From assembly GCF_004683905.1 (NCBI RefSeq), contig NZ_CP038438.1:2914001-2978000 (forward strand): a stretch of 64,000 nt of DNA, written 5' to 3'. A program made the position numbers and the translations under genes. The notes beneath the pieces were generated by a model. It was not told the origin of the DNA and ran no database searches. It worked only from the letters and a program-made list of their open reading frames with translations. Shown piece after piece: positions 21,479-31,002 of the stretch (positions within the stretch are counted from its first letter, which is position 1; the number at the start of each line of letters is the position of its first letter). The DNA is from Pseudomonas fluorescens (GTDB lineage Bacteria > Pseudomonadota > Gammaproteobacteria > Pseudomonadales > Pseudomonadaceae).

Positions 21479-23277
21479 AGGCGCTCTCCATCCAGAGGTT
21501 GCAAGGGGGTTGCGGCCGTGAGGCTGACAAGCGCGCAATACGCGGGCAGTACGCCCGGTTCCGACAGGGCAACGGCGGGGGGCTGTTGAAACAGCCACAC
21601 GGCGTCGGTCTGTGCAGGGTTGACCACTGGCGTATCGCTGAGGTTCAGGTCAATTCGCAGCTCACTGCCATCGCCCAGGCGCCAGCGTGCACTGACCGCA
21701 CCGAAGCCGAGCATGTGCGCCCCAAGCGCCTGGGTGCCGGACAGATTGGGAATGATGTAGCGGTGGCGCAATTGCAGCAGTTGCCGGTACAGCGCGAGGG
21801 TTTCCTGCTGTTTTGCGCTGCCGCTGCCGACCAGGCGAGGCTGCGAGGCGTGGAAGGTCTGGTCGGCATTCGGATCGGGAATTTTTTCGCGTTTGTGCGG
21901 ATCGGCGAAGGCGCTGAACCCGGCGAATTCATTGCGCCGACCTTCGCGCACCAGATCCGCCAGTTCACCGTGATGGCTGGTGAAAAACAGGAACGGCTGC
22001 TCGGCCGCGTACTCATCGCCCATGAACATCAGCGGAATCATCGGTGACAGCAGCAACAGCACGGTGGCGGCCTGCACGGCGCGTGGATCGGCCAGTTGAT
22101 GCAGACGTTCGCCGAAGGCGCGGTTGCCGATCTGGTCGTGGTTCTGCAGGAACAGGATGAAAGCGGTCGAGGGCAGGTGTTCGCTGGGCTCGCCGCGCGG
22201 TTCGCCGTGGCGGGTGATGTGGCCCTGAAACACGAAGCCCTGACTCAAACACCGCACCAGTTGCTCGGTGGGTTGCAGCGCATAGTCAGCGTAGTAGGCG
22301 TCGGTTTCGCCGGTCAGCAGCACGTGCAGGGCGTTGTGGCCGTCGTCGTTCCACTGCGCGTCGTAATCCTCTTCGAGCAGGCTCGACTGGTTGAGCTCGT
22401 TTTCGACGGTCAGCCAGACGTGGCGGCTTGGATCGATCTGCTGACGAATACGCTGCGCCAGTTCGGGCAGGAAATCCGGGCTTTCGATCGCGTGCACCGC
22501 GTCCAGACGCAGCCCGTCGAAGCGGTATTCGAGCACCCACATCAGCGCGTTTTCAATGAAGAAGTCCCGCACCTCACGGCGGCGGAAGTCGATCGCCGCG
22601 CCCCAGGGCGTGTGCTTGTCTTCGCGGAAAAAACCTTTGGCGTAGCGCCCGAGGTAATTGCCGTCAGGGCCGAAGTGGTTGTAGACCACGTCGAGAATCA
22701 CCGCCAGACCATGGCCGTGGGCGCTGTCAATCAGGTGTTTGAGTTGTTCCGGGGTGCCATAGGAGGCTTGCGGGGCGAATGGCAGCACGCCGTCATAACC
22801 CCAGTTGCGCGTGCCGGGAAACTGCGCCAGGGGCATCAGTTCGATGGCGGTGATGCCCAGCTCGACCAGACGCGCCAGATGCTGCTCGACTTCGGCAAAG
22901 CCGCCGAGCGCGCCGACGTGCAGCTCGTAGATCACCGCTTCGCTCCAAGGCCGGCCGTGCCAGGTGGTGTGGCGCCAGTCATAGGCCAGCGGATCGACCA
23001 CCACACTGTGGCGGTCAAGGTCGCCGTCCTGGGCGCGGGAGGCCGGGTCGGGCACCTCCAGTTCACCATCGATGTTGAAGCGGTAGCGGGTGCCCGCCGG
23101 GCACCGGGTCTTGATCACGAACCAGCCATCGGCCTGCGGTAACATCGGCAAGGACTGGCCGTCTTCAAGTTCGACACTGACGTAAAACGCATCCGGTGCC
23201 CACAGCGCAAACTGAGTGTGTTCGGCGTCCTGCATGATCGCGCCGTGGGGCCAGTTTTCTTGGGTCCGTAACGGCAT
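21475..23277 (-). CDS. treZ: Malto-oligosyltrehalose trehalohydrolase TreZ
   Basis: A 600-residue GH13 enzyme that releases free trehalose from maltooligosyl trehalose. Seen: the N-terminal carbohydrate-binding module (FALWAPDAFYVSVELEDG), VIYELHVGALGGFAEVEQHL, DVVYNHFGPDGNYLGRYA, the nucleophile region FDGLRLDAVHAI, LTVENELNQSS, and FLQNHDQIGNRAFGERL. Full length. A GGGAG ribosome binding site lies about ten bases before the ATG, and the glgA stop is 18 bp upstream. Paired with TreY in the same operon. Confidence 0.96.
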   Translation of the reverse strand: MPLRTQENWPHGAIMQDAEHTQFALWAPDAFYVSVELEDGQSLPMLPQADGWFVIKTRCPAGTRYRFNIDGELEVPDPASRAQDGDLDRHSVVVDPLAYDWRHTTWHGRPWSEAVIYELHVGALGGFAEVEQHLARLVELGITAIELMPLAQFPGTRNWGYDGVLPFAPQASYGTPEQLKHLIDSAHGHGLAVILDVVYNHFGPDGNYLGRYAKGFFREDKHTPWGAAIDFRRREVRDFFIENALMWVLEYRFDGLRLDAVHAIESPDFLPELAQRIRQQIDPSRHVWLTVENELNQSSLLEEDYDAQWNDDGHNALHVLLTGETDAYYADYALQPTEQLVRCLSQGFVFQGHITRHGEPRGEPSEHLPSTAFILFLQNHDQIGNRAFGERLHQLADPRAVQAATVLLLLSPMIPLMFMGDEYAAEQPFLFFTSHHGELADLVREGRRNEFAGFSAFADPHKREKIPDPNADQTFHASQPRLVGSGSAKQQETLALYRQLLQLRHRYIIPNLSGTQALGAHMLGFGAVSARWRLGDGSELRIDLNLSDTPVVNPAQTDAVWLFQQPPAVALSEPGVLPAYCALVSLTAATPLQPLDGERL

Positions 23278-23295
23278 TGTGAAAAGCTCCCTGAG

Positions 23296-24882
23296 TTATT
23301 TGTGGCCGGCTTTACCCAGCGCCTTGGCGACCAGTTGTTCGTAGAGTTCGGCGTAGGGTTCGACCGCTTTGCACCAGTTGAACGGCGCGGCCATCGCTCT
23401 GCAGCGCATGGCGTTGAGCAGGTCGGGGAAGGCGAATACCTTGAACGCGCGGCTCAGGGCTTCGCGGTAGCTCTCGACAGTGGACTCGTCGAAGAGGAAA
23501 CCGGTGACACCGTTTTCGATGGTGTCGGCCAGGCCGCCGGTATTGCGCGCCACGGGCAAAGAGCCGAAGCGCTGGGCGTACATCTGGCTCAGGCCGCAGG
23601 GTTCATAACGCGACGGCATCAGCAGGAAATCGCTGCCGGCAAACATGCGGCGGGCGTCGGTTTCATTGAAGCCGATGCGCACGCCGATCTGCCCGGGAAA
23701 GCGCAGCGCCAGTTCACGCATGGCCTGTTCTTCTTCCGGCTCGCCACGGCCGATGATTGCGATCTGGCCGCCGTTCTGCACGATGTATTCGGAGACGGCT
23801 TCAGTCAGGTCCAGACCTTTCTGATAAACCAGACGCGAGACCACGGCGAACAGCGGGCCGCTGGAATCGTTCAAGCCAAACAGTTCACGCACATGGGCGG
23901 CATTGATCGCTTTGCCTTCCCAGTCGCCGATGGCGAACGGCGCGAACAGGTGTGGATCAGTGGCCGCGTCCCAGCTCTCATCGATGCCGTTGGGGATGCC
24001 GCTGAGCAAGCCTTGCTGGGTCTTGGCGGCGAGAAAACCGTCGAGACCGCAGCCGAAATCCGGGGTGGTGATTTCCTGCGCGTAGGTGGCGCTGACCGTG
24101 GTGATGTGGCTCGAATAGGCCATGCCGGCCTTGAGGAACGACATCTTGCCGTAGAACTCCATGCCTTCCTGTTGCAGGGCGTGGGTCGGAATACCCAGCT
24201 CCGGGCACGAGCCGAGGCTGGTCACACCTTGATAGGCGAGGTTGTGAATGGTGAACAGGGTTGGCGTGCGCTGCCCGCGCCAGTGCATATAGGCAGGGGC
24301 CAGACCGGCGGGCCAGTCATGGGCGTGCACCAGATCCGGGCACCAGTGAATTTGTGCGAGGTTGGCGGCGATGTCGGCAGCGGCCAGGCCCAGGCGGGCG
24401 AAACGAATATGGTTGTCCGGCCAGTCGCGGCCGTTGTTGGCACCGTACGGCGAGCCTTCACGCTCATACAGCTCGGGGCAGATCAGCACGTAGATCACCA
24501 GCCCGTCCGGCATGTCCATGCGCCCGATCTTGCACGGAGGCAACGCGGCATGGCCACCGAGTTCGCCGATGATGTGGATCGGGTTCTCGCTGTGCATCAC
24601 CTGCGGGTAACCGGGGATCAACACGCGCACATCGTGCAGGTGCGCCATGGCGCGGGGCAGGGCGGCGGAGACGTCGCCCAGACCACCGGTCTTCACCAGA
24701 TCGGCGATTTCCGAGGTGACGAACAATACTTTCTTCTTGTTGGGATTCTGGCTGGCGACCGGCGTCAGCGTTTTGGTGCCCGGGACGTTGATCGACCGGC
24801 TGCCGGGAAGACTCACCGTGCTCGATTCACCAACCGCCTGCTGAGCACGCTCTCCCTGAATATCCAATGCCGCACTGATCAT
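23296..24882 (-). CDS. glgA: Glycogen synthase GlgA
   Basis: A 528-residue GT5 enzyme that elongates alpha-1,4-glucan from a nucleotide-glucose donor. Seen: KVLFVTSEIADLVKTGGLGD (sugar-nucleotide-binding KTGGL at residues 64-68), VHAHDWPAGLAPAYMHW, LFTIHNLAYQG, FAVVSRLVYQKGLDL, and the C-terminal catalytic Glu region MPSRYEPCGLSQMYAQRFG with NTGGLADTIENG. The KTGGL motif sits about 50 residues later than in E. coli GlgA, so there is a Ser/Thr-rich N-terminal extension. The ATG at 24882 follows GGGAGA; an in-frame start at 24963 lacks a ribosome binding site. First gene of the long minus-strand operon. No glgC is present in the window. Confidence 0.94.
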   Translation of the reverse strand: MISAALDIQGERAQQAVGESSTVSLPGSRSINVPGTKTLTPVASQNPNKKKVLFVTSEIADLVKTGGLGDVSAALPRAMAHLHDVRVLIPGYPQVMHSENPIHIIGELGGHAALPPCKIGRMDMPDGLVIYVLICPELYEREGSPYGANNGRDWPDNHIRFARLGLAAADIAANLAQIHWCPDLVHAHDWPAGLAPAYMHWRGQRTPTLFTIHNLAYQGVTSLGSCPELGIPTHALQQEGMEFYGKMSFLKAGMAYSSHITTVSATYAQEITTPDFGCGLDGFLAAKTQQGLLSGIPNGIDESWDAATDPHLFAPFAIGDWEGKAINAAHVRELFGLNDSSGPLFAVVSRLVYQKGLDLTEAVSEYIVQNGGQIAIIGRGEPEEEQAMRELALRFPGQIGVRIGFNETDARRMFAGSDFLLMPSRYEPCGLSQMYAQRFGSLPVARNTGGLADTIENGVTGFLFDESTVESYREALSRAFKVFAFPDLLNAMRCRAMAAPFNWCKAVEPYAELYEQLVAKALGKAGHK

Positions 24883-25360
24883 ATGAATCTCCCGTGTCGT
24901 TGATCTGATTCTTGTATCGAACAAGCTGTGGCCAAATCCTGTGGCCGGGCGCAAACGCGCCACGCATCGGTGAGCAAACGCTACCCAACACGTGCAAGCA
25001 GAATGGGTGAAGGGGCCGTTGCAAGGATTGCACCAGTCGCGTTGACCCTGCCTTTCAGATGACCCGCCGCCATCTGCAAAAGTTTCGACAATTTTTCGGG
25101 TTTGTGACTGGCCGGTTTTAATCCGCGAAAGTCAGTCTAGGCCAGATCCTAGAGCGGGCGAGAGCAAACGGGTAAATTGTTCGACAATCGGTTTGCAGGC
25201 AGCGAAATCCGTGGTGTGCAAGCAGGAACGCACCGACGAAGGGCAGGTTTTTTTGAGGGAGAGGGCTAAAACGGTGACTAGTTGGTCACGATTTTGTGCT
25301 AGTGGAGAGGCAGGGCGCACTGTTGTGGTGCGGGCAGTTTGTTGATGTGTTGTCTATTCA
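24883..25360 (-). promoter_or_regulatory. Upstream region of the glucan/trehalose operon
   Basis: About 480 bases with no supported gene, upstream of glgA. It must hold the main promoter of the operon. The only structure seen is a short inverted repeat TCTAGG-CCAGAT-CCTAGA near 25135-25152, which could be an operator. No confident -35/-10 pair was assigned; an RpoS-type promoter would be expected from the pathway but is not demonstrated here. Confidence 0.4.
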
Positions 25361-25445
25361 GGCCCCTTCGCGAGCAAGCTCGCTCCCACAGTTGATTCGG
25401 GTACGACACATTTCCAATGTGGGAGCGGGCTTGCTCGCGAAGGCG
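25361..25445. repeat. REP pair, inverted
   Basis: CGCGAGCAAGCTCGCTCCCA at the left faces TGTGGGAGCGGGCTTGCTCG at the right. It lies between the 3' end of the hydroxyacid dehydrogenase gene and the glgA promoter region. Confidence 0.85.
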
Positions 25446-25477
25446 TCAGTCAATTCACCGCAGTCGAATAGTTGTGA

Positions 25478-26431
25478 TCAATTCAACAGGCGCAGCGGGC
25501 TCCCGGCGGCCCAGCCTTGAATATCCTCGATCATCTGCGCAAAGAACTGCGCATAGTTCTGTCGGCTTACATACCCCACATGTGGCGTGGCCAACACATT
25601 CTCCAATGTGCGAAACGGGTGCAGTTCAGGCAGCGGCTCCTGATCGAACACATCCAGCGCCGCGCCGGCGATCTTCTGTTTCTGCAACGCCTTGATCAGC
25701 GCCGCCTCATCGACGATCGGCCCGCGGGCGGTGTTGACCAGCAACGCGGTGGGTTTCATCCAGTCCAGCGCCTGTGCGTCGACCAGCCCGCGGCTGCGCT
25801 CGCTGAGTACCAGATGCACCGACAGCACATCGGCCTGTTCGAACAGTTGCTGCTTGCTTACCCAGGTCACCCCGGCTGCTTCAGCGCGTTCAGCGGTGAG
25901 GTTTTCGCTCCAGGCAATCACGCGCATGCCAAACACCTGACCGAATTGCGCGACCTTCTGGCCGATGCTGCCCAGACCGAGAATGCCCAGGGTCTTGCCG
26001 TGCAAATCACCGCCCAGCCCTTGCTGCCAGCCACCAGCGCGCAGGGAGTTGGCTTCGTTCAGCAGATTGCGCGTAGCGGCCATGATCAGCGCCCAGGTCA
26101 GTTCCGGCGCCGCGTGTTTGTAGCTGTCGGTGCCGCAGACCTTGATCCCGAGGCCAGCGGCGGCCTGCATGTCCAGCGCCGCGTTGCGCATGCCGCCGGT
26201 GACCAGCAGCTTGAGGTTCGGTAGACGCTGCAGCAGGTCCTGATCGAAACGCGTGCGCTCGCGCATCACGCAGATCACCTGGTACTGGCCCAGTCGCTCG
26301 GCCAGTGTGGCGTTGTCCGCCGGGTAGTCATGCACAAACGTCACGTCGCCGATGCTGTCGAGCACCGACCAGTCGACCACGTCCCGTGCCACGTCCTGCC
26401 AGTCATCGATCACTGCAATCTGCACCGCCAT
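25478..26431 (-). CDS. D-2-hydroxyacid dehydrogenase family protein
   Basis: A 317-residue NAD(P)-dependent oxidoreductase. Seen: an N-terminal substrate domain with LLVTGGMRNAALDM, the Rossmann motif GKTLGILGLGSIGQKVAQF, the catalytic Arg region LLVNTARGPIVDEAALI, DVFDQEPLP with the conserved Glu, and the catalytic His in LATPHVGYVS. Length and motif order fit the 2-hydroxyacid dehydrogenase (phosphoglycerate dehydrogenase-like) family. The exact acid reduced or oxidised cannot be told. It is followed after 13 bp by an alpha/beta hydrolase gene on the same strand, so the two may be co-transcribed. Confidence 0.88.
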   Translation of the reverse strand: MAVQIAVIDDWQDVARDVVDWSVLDSIGDVTFVHDYPADNATLAERLGQYQVICVMRERTRFDQDLLQRLPNLKLLVTGGMRNAALDMQAAAGLGIKVCGTDSYKHAAPELTWALIMAATRNLLNEANSLRAGGWQQGLGGDLHGKTLGILGLGSIGQKVAQFGQVFGMRVIAWSENLTAERAEAAGVTWVSKQQLFEQADVLSVHLVLSERSRGLVDAQALDWMKPTALLVNTARGPIVDEAALIKALQKQKIAGAALDVFDQEPLPELHPFRTLENVLATPHVGYVSRQNYAQFFAQMIEDIQGWAAGSPLRLLN

Positions 26432-26444
26432 CAGCTTTACCTCA

Positions 26445-27497
26445 TCAACGAACGGGATTGGTGTTGTTCAGCCAGCCGAGCAAGGCCTGGTGAAACTTCG
26501 CCGGTTCTTCCATCTGCGGCGCGTGGCCCATGCCGGGAAACTCCACCAGCGTCGATTGTGGAATCAGCTTGGCGACCTGCTTGCCGAGCACCTCATAGTG
26601 GCCGATTTTCGCCTTGACCTCGGGGGACGCGAGATCCTTGCCGATGGCCGTGGTGTCGGCCGTGCCGATCAACAGCAGGGTCGGCATCTTCAGGTCCTTG
26701 AACTCGTAGTACACCGGCTGGGTGAAGATCATGTCGTAGATCAGCGCCGAGTTCCACGCCACCTGGGTTTTGCCCGGGCCGTTGCTCAGGCCGGCGAGCA
26801 TGTCGACCCAGCGGTCGAATTCGGGTTTCCAGCGGCCGTCATAATAGGTGTTGCGCTCGTAGTCGCGAATGCCTTGGGCGGTGACTTTGAGTTCGCGCTG
26901 ATACCACTGATCAACGGTGCGGTACGGCACGCCGAGGGCTTTCCAGTCTTCCAGGCCGATCGGGTTGACCAGCGCAAGTTGTTCGACCTGATCCGGGAAC
27001 AGCAGCGCGTAGCGAGTGGCGAGCATGCCGCCGGTGGAATGGCCGAGCAGGGTGGCTTTCTGGATGCCCAAGGCCTTGAGCAACTGTTGGGTGTTGGTCG
27101 CCAGTTGCTGGAAGCTGTACTGGTAGTGATCGGGTTTGCTGGAGGTGCAGAAGCCGATCTGATCCGGCGCGACGACCCGGTAACCGGCCTCGCTCAAGGC
27201 CTTGATCGAACTGTCCCAGGTGGCGGCGCAAAAATTCTTGCCGTGCATCAGCACCACGGTGCGCCCGTTGGCCTTGCCGTGGGCGGCGACGTCCATGTAG
27301 CCCATCTGCAGGGATTTACCCTGGGACTGAAAGGCAAAGTGTTTGAGCGTGTAGGGGTATTGGAAACCTTGCAGCTCCGGGCCATAGGTCTGGCCATCGG
27401 CGGGTGCAGTTTCAGTGGGCGCTGCAGCGTGGGCAAACAGCGGCAGCGCAGCGCTGAGGAACAGGCCGGGCAGCCAGCGGGATAGCGTGACGGACAT
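26445..27497 (-). CDS. Periplasmic alpha/beta hydrolase
   Basis: 350 residues with a Sec signal peptide (SRWLPGLFLSAALPLFAHA). The alpha/beta-hydrolase core is clear: oxyanion region VVLMHGKNFCAATWDSSI, the nucleophile elbow LLGHSTGGMLATRYAL (Ser), a late Asp region LLIGTADTTAIG and the catalytic His in PGMGHAPQMEEP. Substrate unknown. The ATG at 27497 follows GGAG at nine bases and directly opens the signal peptide; the in-frame start at 27587 would put 30 extra residues before it. Upstream neighbours are a YqaA-like membrane protein and a DUF411 protein on the same strand. Confidence 0.85.
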   Translation of the reverse strand: MSVTLSRWLPGLFLSAALPLFAHAAAPTETAPADGQTYGPELQGFQYPYTLKHFAFQSQGKSLQMGYMDVAAHGKANGRTVVLMHGKNFCAATWDSSIKALSEAGYRVVAPDQIGFCTSSKPDHYQYSFQQLATNTQQLLKALGIQKATLLGHSTGGMLATRYALLFPDQVEQLALVNPIGLEDWKALGVPYRTVDQWYQRELKVTAQGIRDYERNTYYDGRWKPEFDRWVDMLAGLSNGPGKTQVAWNSALIYDMIFTQPVYYEFKDLKMPTLLLIGTADTTAIGKDLASPEVKAKIGHYEVLGKQVAKLIPQSTLVEFPGMGHAPQMEEPAKFHQALLGWLNNTNPVR

Positions 27498-27583
27498 AAG
27501 GGCAAACTCCATGGAAATCGGCCGATGCTGGAACGCCCGGATTAGGGCGATGTTAACCACAGGCAACATCGTGACCGGAATGT

Positions 27584-28018
27584 TCAACCGAGCCAGCCGA
27601 GGGTGATCATCGCCACCACGGCGTAACGCGCGCCTTTGGCCAAGGTGACGATCAGCAGAAAGCGCCCGAGCGGCTCGCGCATGACGCCGGCGATCAGGGT
27701 CAGCGGATCACCGATCACCGGCAGCCAACTCAGTAGCAGCGACCAGTGACCATAGCGCTCGTAGTGTTTGCGCGCGGTGGCCATGTGGTTGGGGCTGACG
27801 GGGAACCAGCGTCGATCCTGAAAGCGTTCGAGGCCGCGCCCCAGCCACCAGTTGACCAGCGAACCGAGGACGTTGCCCAGCGTCGCTACGCCCAGCAGGC
27901 CCCAGAGCCAGTAACGGTCGCTGGCAATCAGCCCGACCAGCAGCGCTTCGGATTGCAGCGGCAACAGCGTCGCAGCGCCGAACGCCGCCGCGAACAGCCC
28001 GACGTAACCGGCAGCCAT
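27584..28018 (-). CDS. YqaA/DedA-like inner membrane protein
   Basis: A 144-residue membrane protein with three to four hydrophobic segments. Seen: GLFAAAFGAATLLPLQSEAL, the GNVLGSLVNWWLGR motif typical of the YqaA/VTT (SNARE-associated) family, and SWLPVIGDPLTLIAGVMREP. This family is related to DedA proteins involved in lipid scrambling and membrane homeostasis; the small YqaA branch has no firm function. The start overlaps the stop codon of the DUF411 gene by one base, so the two are coupled. Confidence 0.87.
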   Translation of the reverse strand: MAAGYVGLFAAAFGAATLLPLQSEALLVGLIASDRYWLWGLLGVATLGNVLGSLVNWWLGRGLERFQDRRWFPVSPNHMATARKHYERYGHWSLLLSWLPVIGDPLTLIAGVMREPLGRFLLIVTLAKGARYAVVAMITLGWLG

Positions 28019-28464
28019 CAGTGGGCCGGGTAGTCTGCCACCACCACATCCGTGCCGTCCTTTTTCAGGCCGATCACTTGATAGGCATCGCTCATGCCGT
28101 CCATTTCCATGCCCGGTGACCCCATGGGCATGCCCGGCGCGGCGATACCCAGCAGATCGTCACGCTTGCTCAAGGCCAGCACCTGTTCAGGCGGCACATG
28201 GCCTTCAACGAACTTGCCGTTGATCAGCGCGGTATGGCACGAGCCCAGGCGCGGTGGCACGCCGTGTTGCTGCTTGAAGCTGCTCATGTCGCTTTCGACA
28301 TGGTCTTCGACTTTGAAGCCGTTGGCTTCGAGGTGGCTGATCCATTTCTTGCAGCAGCCGCAATTGGCGTCGCGGTGCACTTCGATCGGGATCAGCTCGG
28401 CGGCCTGGGCCAGGGAGGACAGGAGCAGGGCGCTGAGGGCGGCCAGTCGCAGGGATGTTCGCAT
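28018..28464 (-). CDS. DUF411 domain periplasmic protein, possible metal binding
   Basis: 148 residues with an N-terminal signal peptide (LAALSALLLSSLAQA). The DUF411 core is present: IEVHRDANCGCCKKWISHLE (CxCC), a SDMSSFKQQHGVPPRLGSCH segment and GHVPPEQV. The C-terminal section is Met-rich (PGMPMGSPGMEMDGM), which suggests copper or another soft metal. Homologues are found in copper and silver resistance loci; that role here is inferred. It is the first gene of a three-gene same-strand group with YqaA and the alpha/beta hydrolase. Confidence 0.88.
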   Translation of the reverse strand: MRTSLRLAALSALLLSSLAQAAELIPIEVHRDANCGCCKKWISHLEANGFKVEDHVESDMSSFKQQHGVPPRLGSCHTALINGKFVEGHVPPEQVLALSKRDDLLGIAAPGMPMGSPGMEMDGMSDAYQVIGLKKDGTDVVVADYPAH

Positions 28465-28628
28465 GGTGGGCTCTCGACAAGGATGACGGTCAAAAAGGAA
28501 AGTATTTTGACCGGATTATCCTGCCGGGCATCAACGGAGTGTTTCAAGTTGATACAAGGCAGGCTGGCAGGATGATCATGGATCAAGCCTGACAGCCTGC
28601 TGAGCGGGAGATTACAAATCTGTCAGGC

Positions 28629-30620
28629 TCAACGAACCTTGAACCGCCCCATGATCGCGCTCACCCGGTTGTTGGCTTCCAGCAACTGGCGGGTGTTGAG
28701 TTCGCTGGCCTGGCCGCTGTGCACCAGTTCTTCGACCATGTGGCGGATCTGCACCATGCTGCGGTTGATCTCTTCGGTGACCGCACTCTGCTGTTCGGCA
28801 GCGGTGGCGATCTGGGTGCTGAGGCTGTTGATGTGGCTGACCGAACCGGCCATTTCATCCAGACCGGAGTTGACCCGCGCCGTGGCGTCGGCGGCGGACT
28901 GGCAGCTGGCCTGAGTGTTTTCCATGGCGCTGACCGACGAACTCACGCCTTGGGTCAGGCGGGTCAACATCTCGTTGATTTCCGAGGTGCTGGCCTGGGT
29001 GCGAGCGGCGAGGGCGCGGACTTCGTCGGCGACCACGGCAAAGCCGCGACCCTGTTCACCGGCCCGGGCGGCTTCGATGGCGGCGTTGAGCGCCAGCAGG
29101 TTGGTCTGCCCGGCGATTGCGCCGATCACCCCGAGAATCTCGGTGATGCGCTGCGCGTCCTGCTGCATGTTCTCGACTTTCTGGGTGGCGCTGGCCACTT
29201 CGTCGATCAAGGCCACCACGCTGTTGGTCGCTTCACCGACCACCACCCGTGAGCGGTCGGCGTTTTCGTTGGCGCGCTGGGTGAACGCTGCGGTTTCAGC
29301 GGCGTTCTGCGCAACGCTTTCGGCTGTCGAGCTCATTTCGGTGATGGCGGTAACGGTCTGATCGGTTTCCGAAGCATGGCGCAGCAGAATCTGGCTGGTG
29401 TTGGCCGACGTACGCTGCAGGTCATCGAGGCTCGAGGCCATGGCGCCGGTGGCCTGCGTCACTTCACCGATCATGTTCTGCAGGTAGGCAATGAAGGTGT
29501 TGACCGAGTGGCCGATGGCGCCCAGTTCGTCTTCGGCACGGATGGTGATGCGCCGGGTCAGGTCGGCATCGCCGCTGGACAGCAAGTCGATGTTGGCTTT
29601 CAGCGCTTTCATCCGCGACACCAGTTGGCGGATCGCATACACCTGCAACAGCACCAGCAGGATCACCAGCGGAATCTGCAGCAGGCTCAGGCTGCTGAGC
29701 ACGTCGTCACGCTGGGCGGTGAGCATTTTCGTTGGCAGGGCAGTGGCGAGGAACCACGGCGTGCCTTCGATCGGGCGCATGAAGAAGGTGCTGGCTTCGC
29801 CGTTGTTGTCGAACTCGACGCGTTGCGCCTGATCGCGGTTCTGCAGGCCGGCCTTGACCTGACTGGCGAAGGTCGAACCGGCGGCCAGTTCGCTGATGTT
29901 CTTCAGTACGATCGGGCCGCTGATGCGCGAGCTGTTGCTGATGATCTTGCCGTCGGCCTCGACGATCAGCATTTCGGCGTTGAGGTCTTTTTCCTTGCGC
30001 GCCACCAGATCGTTGAAGAAGCCCAGCGTCACGTCAATGGTCGACACGCCCCACGCTGCACCGTTTTTCTGGATCGCCATGGCGCAGTTGGTGCGCGGCT
30101 CGGCACTCGCGTCATCTTTATAGGCAGCGGCCCAGGCGCACTGGCCGCGCGGGGTCTGCATGCCGCCCTTGTACCAGCTCTGGTCGTAATAGTTGGGCGC
30201 CGCGTCGCTGTTCCAGAAGGTATTCACCGCCAGTTTGCCCGAGGCGTCGCGGTGCCAGAACGTGCTGAACTTGTTGCGCCCGGCCTCACGCTGACCCGGC
30301 AGTGGCCAGATCCCGCCACCGAAGACTTTCAGCTCGCCGTATTGATCCACCAGGCCCGGCAACACTGTGTCGATGGCCGCGCTGTCGAGCAGGGGAATGG
30401 TCTGGGTGATGCTGCGCTGTTGCGCCTGGACTTTGTTCAGTTCGCCCTGAATCTGTTCGGCGACTTCGGCAATCCGGTTGAGCACCACCTGTTCTTCGGT
30501 ATGCCGCAGCTTGGGCGCGACCAATTGGCTGATACCGACCACGGTCAGCACCGACAGCAGCAGGATGAACAGAACCAGAAATAACGTGTAGCGAGCCTGA
30601 ATGGTGCGGAGTGCGGGCAT
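28629..30620 (-). CDS. Methyl-accepting chemotaxis protein with periplasmic dCache-type sensor
   Basis: A 663-residue receptor. Seen: a first membrane segment (about residues 12-34), a 270-residue periplasmic region with Cache-type features ([33 protein letters not shown]), a second membrane segment (about 305-325), a HAMP region with [15 protein letters not shown], and the signalling hairpin [20 protein letters not shown] with [10 protein letters not shown]. Such receptors usually sense amino acids or small organic ligands; the ligand is not predictable. The gene stands alone and is preceded by a candidate sigma-28 promoter. An AAGGA ribosome binding site is nine bases before the ATG. Confidence 0.95.
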   Translation of the reverse strand: MPALRTIQARYTLFLVLFILLLSVLTVVGISQLVAPKLRHTEEQVVLNRIAEVAEQIQGELNKVQAQQRSITQTIPLLDSAAIDTVLPGLVDQYGELKVFGGGIWPLPGQREAGRNKFSTFWHRDASGKLAVNTFWNSDAAPNYYDQSWYKGGMQTPRGQCAWAAAYKDDASAEPRTNCAMAIQKNGAAWGVSTIDVTLGFFNDLVARKEKDLNAEMLIVEADGKIISNSSRISGPIVLKNISELAAGSTFASQVKAGLQNRDQAQRVEFDNNGEASTFFMRPIEGTPWFLATALPTKMLTAQRDDVLSSLSLLQIPLVILLVLLQVYAIRQLVSRMKALKANIDLLSSGDADLTRRITIRAEDELGAIGHSVNTFIAYLQNMIGEVTQATGAMASSLDDLQRTSANTSQILLRHASETDQTVTAITEMSSTAESVAQNAAETAAFTQRANENADRSRVVVGEATNSVVALIDEVASATQKVENMQQDAQRITEILGVIGAIAGQTNLLALNAAIEAARAGEQGRGFAVVADEVRALAARTQASTSEINEMLTRLTQGVSSSVSAMENTQASCQSAADATARVNSGLDEMAGSVSHINSLSTQIATAAEQQSAVTEEINRSMVQIRHMVEELVHSGQASELNTRQLLEANNRVSAIMGRFKVR

Positions 30621-30687
30621 GGATACCGGTCCTTGAGCTGCGATTCTTATTGTGGGGTCGAGGGAAAAACGGCGGGGTCACACCAGC

Positions 30688-30714
30688 GTATCGTCGGCGA
30701 ACGGGGAAGCTTTA
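30688..30714 (-). promoter_or_regulatory. Candidate FliA (sigma-28) promoter for the chemoreceptor gene
   Basis: On the minus strand TAAAGCTT (30714-30707), eleven bases, then GACGATAC (30695-30688). Compared with the E. coli sigma-28 consensus TAAAGTTT-N11-GCCGATAA this is seven of eight and six of eight matches with exact spacing. The element ends 67 bases before the receptor start codon. Chemoreceptor genes are classic FliA targets, which supports the match. Confidence 0.5.
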
Positions 30715-31002
30715 AGTACTTTGGTGCAAGAAAGTGTCGGGCTGACGGAAGGGGCGTGTCGACTCCGATACAAATGGATCGACCCTCCCGTCAGCCAGCG
30801 CAAAAAAAAGCTTCGCGAGCAATCGTCAAACTGCCATGAAACCGCGGCACCGTGAGCTTCTGGCAATTTGTATCGAGAATGTACAAAAATTGTAAGCGGC
30901 TGCACTAAAAGGGTTGGTGCCACCAGTTCGCCGGTAGATACTTCCCGGCATTCAAGTAGTCCAGCAAGGACATTTCATGGTTATTTCACAGGGAGTCTTC
31001 TC
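30715..31002. other. Intergenic region between chemoreceptor and orphan gene
   Basis: About 290 bases without a supported gene. It must hold the promoter of the rightward gene at 31003. AT-rich stretches such as GGCAATTTGTATCGAGAATG near 30864 could form part of it, but no clear -35/-10 pair or operator was identified. Confidence 0.4.

Noticed and set aside
23302-24903. 533-codon rightward frame antisense to glgA
   Set aside because: Shadow of GlgA; no domain.
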